A stretch of DNA of 64,000 nt from Plantactinospora sp. BC1 (GCF_003030345.1 NZ_CP028158.1:744001-808000); one strand, 5' to 3'. Positions 1 through 8,795 are shown, numbered from the stretch's first letter. The notes: generated by a model not told the origin, from the sequence alone. A program made the numbers and translations.

Positions 1-30
1 TCGGCTGGCCCCGCCGGGCGGCGGCGGTGA
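1..30 (+). CDS. 3' end of an upstream gene (partial), possibly a histidine phosphatase
   Basis: The first 30 bases read in one frame as nine codons ending in GRRR followed by TGA. Only the last residues are visible, so function cannot be read from sequence. In many actinobacteria the gene just before DUF3090 encodes an MSMEG_4193-type histidine phosphatase, so that is a guess from conserved gene order. Confidence 0.3.
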   Translation, partial: SAGPAGRRR

Positions 31-129
31 CCGGGCGGCGCTGCCGTCCCGGGCGGTGCCCCGCAGCGACCGGACCGGGGCGTACGGTGATTCGGGTCGG
101 TGGGCTGCGCGGTGTGGTACCGGGCCGGA

Positions 130-135
130 TAGGGT
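130..135 (+). promoter_or_regulatory. Leaderless -10 (TAGGGT) for the DUF3090 gene
   Basis: TAGGGT is followed by 7 nt and then the ATG at 143. This is the leaderless layout seen for many genes in this window and it decides the start codon. Confidence 0.55.
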
Positions 136-142
136 CGTGGGT

Positions 143-718
143 ATGACCCACCAGGTGCACGCATTCGAGCCGCCCGAGCGGTTCGTCGCCGGAACTGTGG
201 GTCCGCCGGGTGAGCGGACGTTCTTCCTCCAGGCGCGCGGCGGCGGCCGGCTGGTCAGCGTCGCCCTGGAGAAGGTCCAGGTCTCGCTGCTGGCCGAGAA
301 GCTGGAGGAGCTGCTGACCGAGGCGCACCGGCGGTTCGGTGTCGAGCTGCCCGAGCCGCCCCCGGTCACCTCCGACAACGAGCCGCTGGACACGCCGGTC
401 GACGAGGAGTTCCGGGTCGGCACCCTCGGTCTCGCCTTCGACGTCGACACCGCGACGGTGGTGATCGAGGCGATCGCGGCCGGGGAGGCCGAGGCGGAGG
501 TCGAACTCGGCGGCGAGGAAGAGGTCGACGAGGACGAGGAGGAGCCCGACGACGACCTCGACCGGCTCCGGGTCCGGTTGACCCCGCAGGCGGCCCGCGA
601 GTTCATCGAGCGGGCCCGCCGGGTGGTGGCGGCCGGCCGGCCGCCGTGCCCGCTCTGCGGCCAGCCGCTCGACCCGGCCGGCCACCTCTGTCCCCGACAC
701 AACGGCTACCACCGGTGA
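143..718 (+). CDS. DUF3090 family protein
   Basis: A 191-residue cytoplasmic protein of unknown function, typical of actinobacteria. It starts MTHQVHAFEPPERFVAGT and has a conserved N-terminal region, a very acidic stretch around residues 125-145 (runs of E and D), and a C-terminal CPLCGQPLDPAGHLC motif (CxxC and a later C, then H) that looks like a small zinc-binding knuckle. An in-frame GTG at 56 exists, but family length and the leaderless -10 support ATG 143. It lies directly before the SCO1664-family gene and mshC, a conserved actinobacterial grouping. The biochemical role is unknown. Confidence 0.85.
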   Translation: MTHQVHAFEPPERFVAGTVGPPGERTFFLQARGGGRLVSVALEKVQVSLLAEKLEELLTEAHRRFGVELPEPPPVTSDNEPLDTPVDEEFRVGTLGLAFDVDTATVVIEAIAAGEAEAEVELGGEEEVDEDEEEPDDDLDRLRVRLTPQAAREFIERARRVVAAGRPPCPLCGQPLDPAGHLCPRHNGYHR

Positions 719-753
719 CGGTCGCCGTGCTGCCGCCGGGACCGCCCCGGTGA
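715..753 (+). CDS. Possible 12-codon bridging mini-ORF
   Basis: A GTG overlaps the DUF3090 stop (GTGA) and opens a 12-codon frame (MTVAVLPPGPPR) whose TGA overlaps the GTG of the next gene at 750 (again GTGA). It could pass ribosomes across the 31-nt gap. Such an arrangement can arise by chance in GC-rich DNA, so confidence is low. Confidence 0.2.
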   Translation: MTVAVLPPGPPR

Positions 754-1568
754 CCTCCTCCGAACTGCGACCCGTGCTGGACGAGAGCGACGCGCTGCGC
801 CTCCTGGAAGGGGGCGAATTCGAGCTGGAGGGTCGGCTGGTCGACGCCTCCAACACGACCCTGCGGGGGTTCCTGACCCTGGACGGGGTGACCGCCCGCT
901 GCGTCTACAAGCCGATCCGGGGTGAGCGGCCGCTCTGGGACTTCCCGGACGGGACCCTGGCCGGTCGGGAGGTCTCGGCGTACCTGCTCTCCCGGGCCAC
1001 CGGGTGGGACCTGGTCCCGCCGACCGTTCTGCGGGACGGTCCGCTCGGCCCCGGCGCCTGCCAGCTCTGGATCGACGAGCCGGAGCAGGCCGAGCCGCTG
1101 GTCGGGTTCGTACCCGCCCGGAGCCTGCCGGCCCGGTGGTTCCGGGTCGCGGCCGCCCGGGACGAGGACGGCGCCCCGTACGCCCTGGCGCACGCCGACG
1201 ACCCCCGGCTGGCCCGGCTCGCCGTCCTCGACGCGGTGATCAACAACGCGGACCGCAAGGGCGGGCACGTGCTCGTCGGGGCGGACGACCGGATCTACGG
1301 CGTCGACCACGGCGTCTGCTTCCACTTCGAGGAGAAGCTCCGCACGGTGCTCTGGGGCTGGGCGGGCCGGGACCTGCCGCCGGACGCGCTGGAGATGCTG
1401 ACCGAGCTGTCCCGGGGGCTGACCGGCCCGCTGGGGGAGAGCCTGGCCGAGCACCTGACCCTCGGCGAGGTCGCCGCGCTGGCCCGCCGGGTCGACCGGC
1501 TGCTCGCGACGGCCCGGTTTCCGGAGCCCTCCGAGGAGTGGCCGGCCATCCCCTGGCCGCCGATCTGA
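750..1568 (+). CDS. SCO1664 family protein (kinase-fold-like, unknown function)
   Basis: A 272-residue actinobacterial protein. The fold resembles phosphatidylinositol 3/4-kinase-like catalytic domains: an early CVYKP segment carrying a lysine, then DAVINNADRKGGHVL and YGVDHGVCFH, which look like the catalytic and metal-binding loops of that fold. No substrate is known. It is 31 nt downstream of DUF3090 and shares its operon. There is no clear ribosome-binding site; the GTG at 750 overlaps the stop of a possible 12-codon frame. Family assignment is from conserved motifs; kinase activity is only inferred. Confidence 0.8.
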   Translation: MTSSELRPVLDESDALRLLEGGEFELEGRLVDASNTTLRGFLTLDGVTARCVYKPIRGERPLWDFPDGTLAGREVSAYLLSRATGWDLVPPTVLRDGPLGPGACQLWIDEPEQAEPLVGFVPARSLPARWFRVAAARDEDGAPYALAHADDPRLARLAVLDAVINNADRKGGHVLVGADDRIYGVDHGVCFHFEEKLRTVLWGWAGRDLPPDALEMLTELSRGLTGPLGESLAEHLTLGEVAALARRVDRLLATARFPEPSEEWPAIPWPPI

Positions 1569-1674
1569 GCCGCGCCTCCGGCGCCGCCGTCCCGGGTCTC
1601 CGGGCGGGCCGGTCGGTGCTGTCGATCTGATCACCCCTGCCCTCGCGCCGGGGATTCGCGTCGGTCCGGCTGAC

Positions 1675-1680
1675 TAGGCT
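1675..1680 (+). promoter_or_regulatory. Leaderless -10 (TAGGCT) for mshC
   Basis: TAGGCT sits 7 nt before the ATG at 1688. A GTG at 1682 is in frame but only 1 nt after the hexamer, so it is unlikely to be the start. Confidence 0.55.
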
Positions 1681-1687
1681 GGTGACC

Positions 1688-2926
1688 ATGGAAACCTGGA
1701 TGGGTCACGAGATTCCGCGGCTGCCGGGCAGGGGACCGCGGCTCGCGCTGTACGACTCGGCACGCCGCGGCGTGCACCCGACCCGCCCCTCCGGGCCGGC
1801 GACGATGTACGTCTGCGGGATCACTCCGTACGACGCGACCCATCTGGGGCATGCCGCGACGATGATCGCCTTCGACCTCGTACAGCGGGTGTGGCGGGAC
1901 GGCGGCCATCAGGTCAGCTACGTGCAGAACGTCACCGACATCGACGATCCGCTGCTGGAGCGGGCCGAACGGGACGGCGAGGACTGGGTGGTCCTGGCGA
2001 TGCGGGAGACCGCGCTGTTCCGGGAGGACATGGAGGCGCTGCGGATGATCCCGCCCGCCCACTACGTCGGCGCCGTCGAGTCGATCCCGGCGATCGCCGA
2101 GAAGGTGCGGATGCTGCTCGACGACGGTGCCGCGTACCGGCTCGACGACGGCACCGGGGACGTCTACTTCGACATCTCCGCCGCGCCCCGGTTCGGCTAC
2201 GAGTCGAACCTGAACCGGGCGGAGATGCTCGACTACTTCGCCGAGCGGGGCGGGGATCCGGACCGGGCCGGCAAGCGGGATCCGCTCGATCCGCTGCTCT
2301 GGCGTGGCGCCCGGGACGGCGAACCGGCCTGGGAGGGCGGCCCGCTGGGCCCCGGGCGGCCGGGCTGGCACATCGAGTGTGCGGTGATCGCGATGGCGCT
2401 GCTCGGCGAGACCATCGACGTCCAGGGCGGCGGCAACGACCTGGTCTTTCCGCACCACGAGTGTTCGGCGGCGCACGCCGAGCGGCTCACCGGGGCGGAG
2501 CCGTTCGCCCGGCACTACGTACACGCCGGGATGATCGGCCTGGACGGCGAGAAGATGTCGAAGTCGAAGGGGAACCTGGTCTTCGTCTCCCGGCTCCGGG
2601 CCGACCACGTCGACCCGATGGCGGTCCGGCTGGCGCTGCTCGCCGGCCACTACCGCAGCGACCGGGAGTGGACCGACGACCTGCTCAAGGACGCCACCTC
2701 GCGGCTGGCCCGGTGGCGGGAGGCCGCCGCCGCGCCGTCCGGGCCCGCCGGCCCGGAGCTGCTGGCCGGGGTACGCGAACGGCTCGCCGACGACCTGGAC
2801 ACGCCGGGCGCGTTGGCCCTGGTGGACCGCTGGGCGGATGCGGCGCTGGCCCGGTCCGGTGCCGATCCGGCCGCGCCGGACCTGATGGCCGCCACCGTGG
2901 ACGCGCTGCTCGGCATCAAGCTCTGA
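1688..2926 (+). CDS. mshC: L-cysteine:1D-myo-inositol 2-amino-2-deoxy-alpha-D-glucopyranoside ligase
   Basis: MshC performs the ATP-dependent ligation of cysteine to GlcN-Ins, the third step of mycothiol synthesis. The 412-residue protein is a class I cysteinyl-tRNA synthetase relative without the C-terminal tRNA-binding part. Visible are C43 in [13 protein letters not shown] with the HLGH signature (52-55), further zinc-site candidates in WHIECAV and FPHHEC, and the KMSKS loop at 289-293. Length equals the usual MshC length (about 410). It follows the DUF3090/SCO1664 pair, as in mycobacteria. A strong hairpin follows its stop. It ties to the mycothiol-dependent enzyme family member at 43530. 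Confidence 0.95.
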   Translation: METWMGHEIPRLPGRGPRLALYDSARRGVHPTRPSGPATMYVCGITPYDATHLGHAATMIAFDLVQRVWRDGGHQVSYVQNVTDIDDPLLERAERDGEDWVVLAMRETALFREDMEALRMIPPAHYVGAVESIPAIAEKVRMLLDDGAAYRLDDGTGDVYFDISAAPRFGYESNLNRAEMLDYFAERGGDPDRAGKRDPLDPLLWRGARDGEPAWEGGPLGPGRPGWHIECAVIAMALLGETIDVQGGGNDLVFPHHECSAAHAERLTGAEPFARHYVHAGMIGLDGEKMSKSKGNLVFVSRLRADHVDPMAVRLALLAGHYRSDREWTDDLLKDATSRLARWREAAAAPSGPAGPELLAGVRERLADDLDTPGALALVDRWADAALARSGADPAAPDLMAATVDALLGIKL

Positions 2927-2930
2927 CCGC

Positions 2931-2968
2931 CCGCGAGGTCCCCTCCGTCCCGCGAGGGGGCCTCGCGG
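2931..2968. terminator. Bidirectional hairpin terminator between mshC and gntR
   Basis: Inverted repeat with a 15-bp stem (one G-T pair) and an 8-nt loop, placed 4 nt after the mshC stop and 9 nt from the end of the convergent GntR gene. There is no T-tract, as is common in high-GC actinomycetes. Confidence 0.65.
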
Positions 2969-2977
2969 CGGCACCGT

Positions 2978-3793
2978 TCAGCCGAGCACCAGTCCCGGGT
3001 CCGGGTCGGCCTCCGGCGCCGGGCCGGGGACCTGGTACTGCTCGGTCAGCGTGGTCATCGGGCCGGGCCAGGTCGCCTGGGCCACCTCGATCGGCCGGTG
3101 GCTGGCGTCGTAGGCGACGTGCAGCAGGTGCAGCACCGGCGTGTCGGGGCGGATCTGGAGGATCTCCGCCTCCTCCCGGCTCGGCTGCCGGGCGCTGATC
3201 TGGTCGGTCGCCGAGACGTAGCGCCGGCCGATCGCCTCCTCGGCCTCCTGGTAGAGCGGCCGGCCGTACGCTTCCATCCGCTCCAGGCTGGTGCCGGCGG
3301 CGTCGGCGGTGCGGAACCAGGAGGCGCCCACCTCCACCGGCACCTCCTCGGTGCGGACCAGGTGCCGCCGGACGACCAGTTCGGTGCCGTCGGGCACCCC
3401 GAAGGCGTCGGCGACCTCCGGCGGGGCCGGTGCCCGGCCGACCTGTACCAGCTGTTGGCGGTACCGGGCGGCCAGGTCGGCGTGGTAGCCCCGGTGGCCG
3501 CCGTACCGGCCCCGGGAGAGCCGGTTGAGCCGGCGCCGGGTGCCTCGGACGTACGTCCCGGAGCCCGGCTTGGTGATCAGCACGCCCTCCACCCGGAGCT
3601 GGTCGATGGCCCGCTGCACGGTCTGCTTGGCCACCCCGAACATCTCGGCGATGGCGGGGATGGAGGGGAGCCGCTCACCGGCCGCCCAGTCGCCCGCCCG
3701 GATCCTCGCCCGCAACTGGCCGGCGATCTGCCGGTGGGGGAACTCGGCCGCTCCGGGATTGATCTGCACCGCTCCTCCGTCCGCCCAGGACAT
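2978..3793 (-). CDS. GntR family regulator, HutC/UTRA subfamily
   Basis: A 271-residue DNA-binding repressor or activator. Residues about 17-85 form the GntR winged helix-turn-helix (FPHRQIAGQLRARI, GVAKQTVQRAIDQL, KPGSGTYV) and residues about 105-240 a UTRA ligand-binding domain (VVRRHLV, then YVSATDQISARQPS). The chosen ATG at 3793 gives a normal N-terminus; the frame is open further upstream to 4039, but that part is arginine/serine-rich junk. A palindromic CCTAGG element lies 14 nt upstream and recurs before the histidine phosphatase gene at 59 kb, so autoregulation and a small regulon are plausible. The ligand is unknown. Confidence 0.85.
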   Translation of the reverse strand: MSWADGGAVQINPGAAEFPHRQIAGQLRARIRAGDWAAGERLPSIPAIAEMFGVAKQTVQRAIDQLRVEGVLITKPGSGTYVRGTRRRLNRLSRGRYGGHRGYHADLAARYRQQLVQVGRAPAPPEVADAFGVPDGTELVVRRHLVRTEEVPVEVGASWFRTADAAGTSLERMEAYGRPLYQEAEEAIGRRYVSATDQISARQPSREEAEILQIRPDTPVLHLLHVAYDASHRPIEVAQATWPGPMTTLTEQYQVPGPAPEADPDPGLVLG

Positions 3794-4110
3794 GATCCAG
3801 CAATACGCTAGGTTCCTAGGATGCCTTACGGGGTGTGCGCCGGGCAACCGGAACACGGAACGTTCACACCGAGAATCGGAAGTCGGCGGCGGGTCAGCGT
3901 CGGGAAGCGACCGATCAGCGTCGGCATGCGGCCGGTAACCGGCCGAAGAGGCGGCCGAGGAAGCGGCCGAGGAAGCGCCGAAGAACCGGAAGCCCATCGG
4001 TCGGCAGATACACGAGGGCCCCCGGTCCGGCCGACTCACCGACGGCGGACCGTCGGCGAGTCGGCAGCGGTCACCAGGGACCCGAGGCGTTCACCAGGAG
4101 CTGGCAGCGG
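3794..4110. other. Gap of 317 bp between gntR and the PAC2 gene
   Basis: No gene is supported. It holds the gntR promoter and the shared CCTAGG element, a short tandem run of about three GCGGCCGAGGAA units near 3950-3985, and, next to the PAC2 stop, three imperfect copies of a roughly 19-bp unit containing TCACCAGG (4063-4122). Confidence 0.5.
3808..3837 (-). promoter_or_regulatory. Palindromic CCTAGG element at the gntR promoter
   Basis: A 30-bp sequence with CTAGGTTCCTAG (arms CTAGG/CCTAG) and TCCTAGGA at its core. On the minus strand a -10-like TAGCGT overlaps its gene-proximal CTAG and lies 11 nt before the gntR ATG. The same element, 27 of 30 identical and in the same orientation, lies at 59819-59848 before the histidine phosphatase gene. 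It could be an operator of this GntR protein or a shared promoter class. Confidence 0.55.
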
Positions 4111-4980
4111 TCACCAGGAGCCGGCGGTGGGGCCGGCGGAGCCGCCGCGCCGCCGCAGGTACTTCTCGAACTCCTGGGCGATCTCGTCACCGGTCAGCGG
4201 CTGGATGCCGGCGTCGCCGACCCGTTCCTCCAGCTCGCGGACGTACTCGCCGAGTTCGGCGTCCTGCTCGGCGGCGGTGCGGACCCGCTGCTCCCACTCG
4301 GCGGCCTCCTCGGCCAGCTCCGACATCGGGACGGGGAGGTCGAGCACCTCCTCGACCCGGTGCAGCAGGGCCAGCGTCGCCTTCGGGCAGGGCGGGTTGT
4401 TGGCGTAGTGCGGCACGTGCACCCAGAACGAGACGGCGTCGACCTCGGCCCGGGTGGCGGCGTCGTGCAGTACCCCGACGATCCCGGTCGGGCCGTCGTA
4501 GCGGGTCGGGGTGAGCTGGTAGCGCTCGGCGGCGTCCTTGTCCGAGGCGCTGCCGCTGATCGGCAGCGGCCGGGTGTACGGCACGTCGGCAAGCAGCGCG
4601 CCGAGCAGCACGATCCGGTTGATTTCGAGGCTGTGGCAGAGCTCCAGCACCTGCTCGCAGAAGGTGCGCCAGCGCATGCTGGGCTCGATGCCCCGAATCA
4701 GCACGACGTCGCGGTCCGTACCGTCCGGGCTGGCCCGCATGAACCGGGTGGTCGGCCACTCGACCCGGCGGGTCTCGCCGTCGGCCATCGTGATCGTCGG
4801 TCGGCTCACCTGGAAGTCGTAGAAGTCCTCGGGGTCCAGTTCGGTGATCTGGCGCGCCTGCCACACCTGTTCGAGGTGTTCGACCGCCGCGGTGGAGGCG
4901 TCGGCCGCGTCGTTCCAGCCCTCGAAGGCCGCGATCGCGACCGGCGAGCGCAGCTCGGGCAGCCCGTCGAACTCGGTCAC
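4111..4980 (-). CDS. PAC2 family protein (proteasome assembly chaperone-like fold)
   Basis: A 289-residue protein of the PAC2 family, widespread in actinobacteria. The N-terminus (RSPVAIAAFEGWNDAADAST) and the GATP-grasp-like internal region (VVLIRGIEPSMRWRTFCEQV, VLLGALLADVPYTRP) are diagnostic. Eukaryotic and archaeal relatives are proteasome assembly chaperones; a proteasome role in actinobacteria is unproven. The C-terminal third is acidic and probably helical. The GTG start at 4980 overlaps the stop of a possible leader frame at 4977-5078. It sits between gntR and metH, as in mycobacterial gene order. Confidence 0.85.
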   Translation of the reverse strand: MTEFDGLPELRSPVAIAAFEGWNDAADASTAAVEHLEQVWQARQITELDPEDFYDFQVSRPTITMADGETRRVEWPTTRFMRASPDGTDRDVVLIRGIEPSMRWRTFCEQVLELCHSLEINRIVLLGALLADVPYTRPLPISGSASDKDAAERYQLTPTRYDGPTGIVGVLHDAATRAEVDAVSFWVHVPHYANNPPCPKATLALLHRVEEVLDLPVPMSELAEEAAEWEQRVRTAAEQDAELGEYVRELEERVGDAGIQPLTGDEIAQEFEKYLRRRGGSAGPTAGSW

Positions 4981-5078
4981 GCCCTACCCCCAGCGTGCGT
5001 GCCACGGCCGAGCCGGGCGGTCCGGAGCCGCGTGGTGGTGCCCCCGATGTGCCTGGTGCCGTCCCTGTTGTCCCTCAC
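4977..5078 (-). CDS. Possible 33-codon leader ORF of the PAC2 gene
   Basis: On the minus strand TAGGCT (5086-5091) is followed by 7 nt and a GTG that opens a 33-codon frame (MRDNRDGTRHIGG...). Its TGA overlaps the PAC2 GTG as GTGA. This matches the leaderless start pattern of real genes here, so a translated leader coupled to PAC2 is possible. The peptide resembles nothing recognised. Confidence 0.3.
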   Translation of the reverse strand: MRDNRDGTRHIGGTTTRLRTARLGRGTHAGGRA

Positions 5079-5282
5079 GTCCGTCAGCCTACGTCCCTGA
5101 CTCGGATGCGGCCCGCCGGCCGCGCCGGCTCGGCCCGCCGGGGGAGCGGTCCGGCAGGTCGACCGCCATCGGACCGGCCCGGACAACCAGGACAGAAAGG
5201 GCGATTGCCCGGCGGACCGTACGTTCGGCAATGGTACGCCCACGTCCGGTTGTCAGCACCCCCGCCGGACTAGCCTGAAGTC
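4981..5282. other. Divergent promoter region between the PAC2 gene and metH
   Basis: A 302-bp divergent region. It holds the minus-strand leaderless signal TAGGCT (5086-5091) with the 33-codon leader, and at the other end TTGTCA (5250-5255) with 15 nt to TAGCCT (5271-5276) for metH. No cobalamin-riboswitch B12 box was found. Confidence 0.5.
5250..5276 (+). promoter_or_regulatory. metH promoter, leaderless
   Basis: TTGTCA, a 15-nt spacer and TAGCCT, followed by 6 nt and the GTG start of metH at 5283. Confidence 0.5.
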
Positions 5283-8200
5283 GTGCCGACTCCGCTACGT
5301 GACGCCCTGGGCGGCCGGGTACTGGTCGCCGACGGCGCGATGGGGACGATGTTGCAGGCGGCCGAGCTGACCCTGGACGACTTCGAGGGGCACGAGGGCT
5401 GCAACGAGATACTCAACGTGAGCCGGCCCGACGTCGTCCGGTCGGTGCACGACGGGTACCTCGCCGCCGGGGCCGACTGCGTCGAGACGAACACCTTCGG
5501 GACGAACCTCTCCGCGCTGCGCGAGTACGGCATCGAGCACCGGATCGCCGAGCTGGCCGAGGCCGGCGCCCGGCTGGCCCGGCAGGCCGCCGACGCGGCG
5601 GGTACCCCGGACCGGCCCCGGTACGTGCTCGGCGCGATGGGGCCGGGGACCAAGCTGCCGACGCTGGGCCACCTCGGCTACGCCGAACTGCGCGACGCGT
5701 ACCAGGCCAACGCGGCCGGGCTGGTCGCCGGCGGCGCGGACGGGCTGATCGTCGAAACCTGCCAGGACCTGCTCCAGGTCAGGGCCGCGGTCGTCGGGGC
5801 CCGGCGGGCGCTGGCCGAGGCGGGCCGGGAGCTGCCGGTGATCTGCCACGTCACGGTCGAGACCACCGGCACGATGCTGCTGGGCACCGAGATCGGCGCG
5901 GCGCTGACCGCGCTGGAGCCGCTCGGCATCGACCTGATCGGGCTCAACTGCGCCACCGGGCCGGCCGAGATGACCGAGCACCTGCGCCACCTGTCCCGGC
6001 ACGCCCGGATCCCGCTGTCGGTGATGCCGAACGCCGGGCTGCCGGAGCTGACCGCCGACGGGGCCCGCTATCCGCTGACCCCGGAGGAGTTGGCGGAGGC
6101 GCTGGCCGGCTTCGTCGAGGAGTACGGGCTCTGCCTGGTCGGCGGCTGCTGCGGTACCACGCCCGCGCACATCCGGGCGGTGGTGGACCGGCTCGGTGAG
6201 GTGGCGGTGCCGCCCCGGACGCCCGAGCCGGAGCCGGGGGTGGCCAGCCTCTACCACCAGGTGCCGTTCGCCCAGGACGCCAGCGTGCTGATGGTCGGCG
6301 AGCGCACCAACGCCAACGGCTCCAGGGCGTTCCGGGAGGCGATGCTGGCCGGTGACTGGCAGGCGTGTGTCGAGATCGCCCGCAGCCAGGCCCGGGACGG
6401 TTCGCACCTGCTCGACCTCTGCGTCGACTACGTCGGCCGGGACGGCGTACGCGACATGCGGGAGATCGCCGGCCGGTTCGCCACCGCCTCCACCCTGCCG
6501 ATCATGCTGGACTCGACCGAGCCGGCGGTGATCGAGGCCGGGCTGGAGATGCTCGGCGGCCGGTGCGTGGTCAACTCGGTGAACTTCGAGGACGGCGACG
6601 GCCCCGACTCCCGGTACGCCCGGGTGCTGCCGCTGGTCCGCGAGCACGGCGCCGCGGTGGTGGCGCTGACCATCGACGAGGAGGGGCAGGCCCGGACCGC
6701 CGACTGGAAGGTACGGGTGGCGTCCCGGCTGATCGACGACCTCACCGGCCGGTGGGGGATCGACCGCCGCGACATCCTGGTCGACTGCCTCACCTTCCCG
6801 GTCGCCACCGGCCAGGAGGAGACCCGGCGGGACGGCATCGAGACGATCGAGGCGATCCGGGAGATCGCCCGCCGCTATCCGGGGGTCAACTTCACGCTCG
6901 GCATCTCGAACGTCTCGTTCGGGCTGAACCCGGCGGCCCGGCAGGTGCTCAACTCGGTCTTCCTGCACGAGTGCGTGCAGGCCGGCCTGACCAGCGCGAT
7001 CGTGCACGCCAGCAAGATCCTGCCGATGGCCAGGATCCCGGACGAGCAGCGCGAGGCGGCGCTGGACCTGGTCTACGACCGGCGCCGGCCCGGCCACGAC
7101 CCGGTGGCCCGGTTCATCGAACTCTTCGAGGGGGTGGACGCCGCCTCGGCCCGGGCCACCCGGGCGGAGGAGTTGGCCGCGCTGCCGGTCGACGAACGGC
7201 TGAAGCGGCGGGTGATCGACGGCGAGCGCAACGGCCTGGAGGCCGACCTCGACGAGGCGCTGACCGGCCGCCCGGCGCTGGCGATCGTCAACGACCTGCT
7301 GCTGGACGGGATGAGGGTGGTCGGCGAGCTCTTCGGCGCCGGCCAGATGCAACTGCCGTTCGTGCTCCAGTCGGCCGAGGTGATGAAGGCGGCGGTGGGC
7401 CACCTCGAACCGCACATGGAGAAGTCCGACGACGGCGGCAAGGGCCGGATCGTGCTCGCCACCGTCAAGGGCGACGTGCACGACATCGGCAAGAACCTGG
7501 TGGACATCATCCTGACCAACAACGGCTACGAGGTGGTCAACATCGGCATCAAGCAGCCGATCGCGGCGATCCTGGAGGCGGCCGAGGAGCATGCCGCCGA
7601 CGCCGTCGGGATGTCCGGGCTGCTGGTGAAGAGCACCGTGGTGATGAAGGAGAACCTCGCCGAGATGGCGTCCAGGGGGGTCGCCGGGCGCTGGCCGGTA
7701 CTGCTCGGCGGTGCGGCGCTGACCCGGTCGTACGTCGAGGACGACCTCCGGTCGACGTACCCCGGCGAGGTGCACTACGCCCGGGACGCCTTCGAGGGAC
7801 TGTCCCTGATGGACCGGCTGATGGCGGCGAAGCGCGGCGGCGCCCCGGTGGTGGACGCCGAGCGGGAGGCGGCGCTGGCCGCCCGGCGGGCCCGCCGCGA
7901 TCGACAGCGGGCCCGAACCGCTGCGGTGCTGCCGGAACTCTCCGACGCCTCGGTCCGCTCCGACGTGGCGGTCGCCGTGGAGGTGCCGGCGCCGCCGTTC
8001 TTCGGTACCCGGGTGGTGAAGGGCATCCCGCTGGCCGACTACGCGGCCCTGCTCGACGAGCGGGCCACCTTCGCCGGCCAGTGGGGGCTGCGCGGGTCGC
8101 GCGGCGGCTCCGGGCCGAGCTACGAGGAGCTGGTGGAGACCGAGGGACGGCCCCGGCTGCGCTCCTGGCTGGACCGGCTCGCCGCCGACCGGGTGTTGGA

Positions 8201-8795
8201 GGCGGCGGTGGTCTACGGCTACTTCCCGGCGTACTCCGACGGCAACGACCTGGTGCTGCTCGACGAGCGGGGCGAGGCCGAACGGGCCCGGTTCAGCTTT
8301 CCCCGGCAGCGGCAGGAGCGCCGGCTCTGCCTCGCCGACTTCTTCCGGCCCCGGGGCGAGCGGCTCGACGTCGTCGCGCTGCAACTGGTCACCGTCGGGG
8401 AGCCGGTCGGCGAGTACGCCGCGAAGCTCTTCGCCGGGGACGAGTACCGCGACTACCTGGAGGTGCACGGGCTGTCGGTGCAGCTCACCGAGGCGCTCGC
8501 CGAGTACTGGCACCGCCGGATCCGGGCCGAGCTGACCCTGCCCGACGGCCGTACCGTGGCCGACGACGACCCGGACGACCTCGCCGGGCTGCTGCGTACC
8601 GACTACCGGGGCTGCCGGTACGCGTTCGGTTATCCGGCCTGCCCCGACCTGGAGGACCGGGCGAAGCTGGTCGAGCTGCTCGGCGCGGAGCGGATCGGGG
8701 TCCGGCTCTCCGAGGAGTTCCAGCTCGTGCCGGAGCAGGCGACCGACGCCATCGTGGTGCACCACCCGGACGCCGGCTACTTCAACGCCAGGTGA
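5283..8795 (+). CDS. metH: Cobalamin-dependent methionine synthase
   Basis: MetH transfers a methyl group from 5-methyltetrahydrofolate through cobalamin to homocysteine. The 1170-residue protein has the homocysteine-binding barrel (about 1-310) with zinc cysteines C223 (GLNCATG) and C289/C290 (GGCCGTT), a pterin-binding barrel (about 330-600), the cap and cobalamin domain (about 640-860) with the base-off histidine in DVHDIG (H733), and the C-terminal reactivation domain (about 880-1170) with YGYFPAYSDGNDL. The length is slightly below the E. coli enzyme (1227) and all modules are present. The start is GTG, leaderless. No riboswitch precedes it. Confidence 0.96.
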   Translation: MPTPLRDALGGRVLVADGAMGTMLQAAELTLDDFEGHEGCNEILNVSRPDVVRSVHDGYLAAGADCVETNTFGTNLSALREYGIEHRIAELAEAGARLARQAADAAGTPDRPRYVLGAMGPGTKLPTLGHLGYAELRDAYQANAAGLVAGGADGLIVETCQDLLQVRAAVVGARRALAEAGRELPVICHVTVETTGTMLLGTEIGAALTALEPLGIDLIGLNCATGPAEMTEHLRHLSRHARIPLSVMPNAGLPELTADGARYPLTPEELAEALAGFVEEYGLCLVGGCCGTTPAHIRAVVDRLGEVAVPPRTPEPEPGVASLYHQVPFAQDASVLMVGERTNANGSRAFREAMLAGDWQACVEIARSQARDGSHLLDLCVDYVGRDGVRDMREIAGRFATASTLPIMLDSTEPAVIEAGLEMLGGRCVVNSVNFEDGDGPDSRYARVLPLVREHGAAVVALTIDEEGQARTADWKVRVASRLIDDLTGRWGIDRRDILVDCLTFPVATGQEETRRDGIETIEAIREIARRYPGVNFTLGISNVSFGLNPAARQVLNSVFLHECVQAGLTSAIVHASKILPMARIPDEQREAALDLVYDRRRPGHDPVARFIELFEGVDAASARATRAEELAALPVDERLKRRVIDGERNGLEADLDEALTGRPALAIVNDLLLDGMRVVGELFGAGQMQLPFVLQSAEVMKAAVGHLEPHMEKSDDGGKGRIVLATVKGDVHDIGKNLVDIILTNNGYEVVNIGIKQPIAAILEAAEEHAADAVGMSGLLVKSTVVMKENLAEMASRGVAGRWPVLLGGAALTRSYVEDDLRSTYPGEVHYARDAFEGLSLMDRLMAAKRGGAPVVDAEREAALAARRARRDRQRARTAAVLPELSDASVRSDVAVAVEVPAPPFFGTRVVKGIPLADYAALLDERATFAGQWGLRGSRGGSGPSYEELVETEGRPRLRSWLDRLAADRVLEAAVVYGYFPAYSDGNDLVLLDERGEAERARFSFPRQRQERRLCLADFFRPRGERLDVVALQLVTVGEPVGEYAAKLFAGDEYRDYLEVHGLSVQLTEALAEYWHRRIRAELTLPDGRTVADDDPDDLAGLLRTDYRGCRYAFGYPACPDLEDRAKLVELLGAERIGVRLSEEFQLVPEQATDAIVVHHPDAGYFNAR

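Noticed and set aside
1004-1630. Second gene overlapping the SCO1664-family gene
   Set aside because: A +2-frame shadow made almost only of R, G, A and P.
5101-5282. Cobalamin riboswitch upstream of metH
   Set aside because: No B12-box-like sequence was found, and the promoter hexamer lies 6 nt before the start codon, leaving no leader for a riboswitch.
5295-8765. A 1156-codon open frame antisense to metH
   Set aside because: It is the shadow of metH: composition rich in R, G, H and P, no family features, and metH is unmistakable on the other strand. The same applies to the long frames opposite the ABC permease (14534-17857) and helY (44986-47547).
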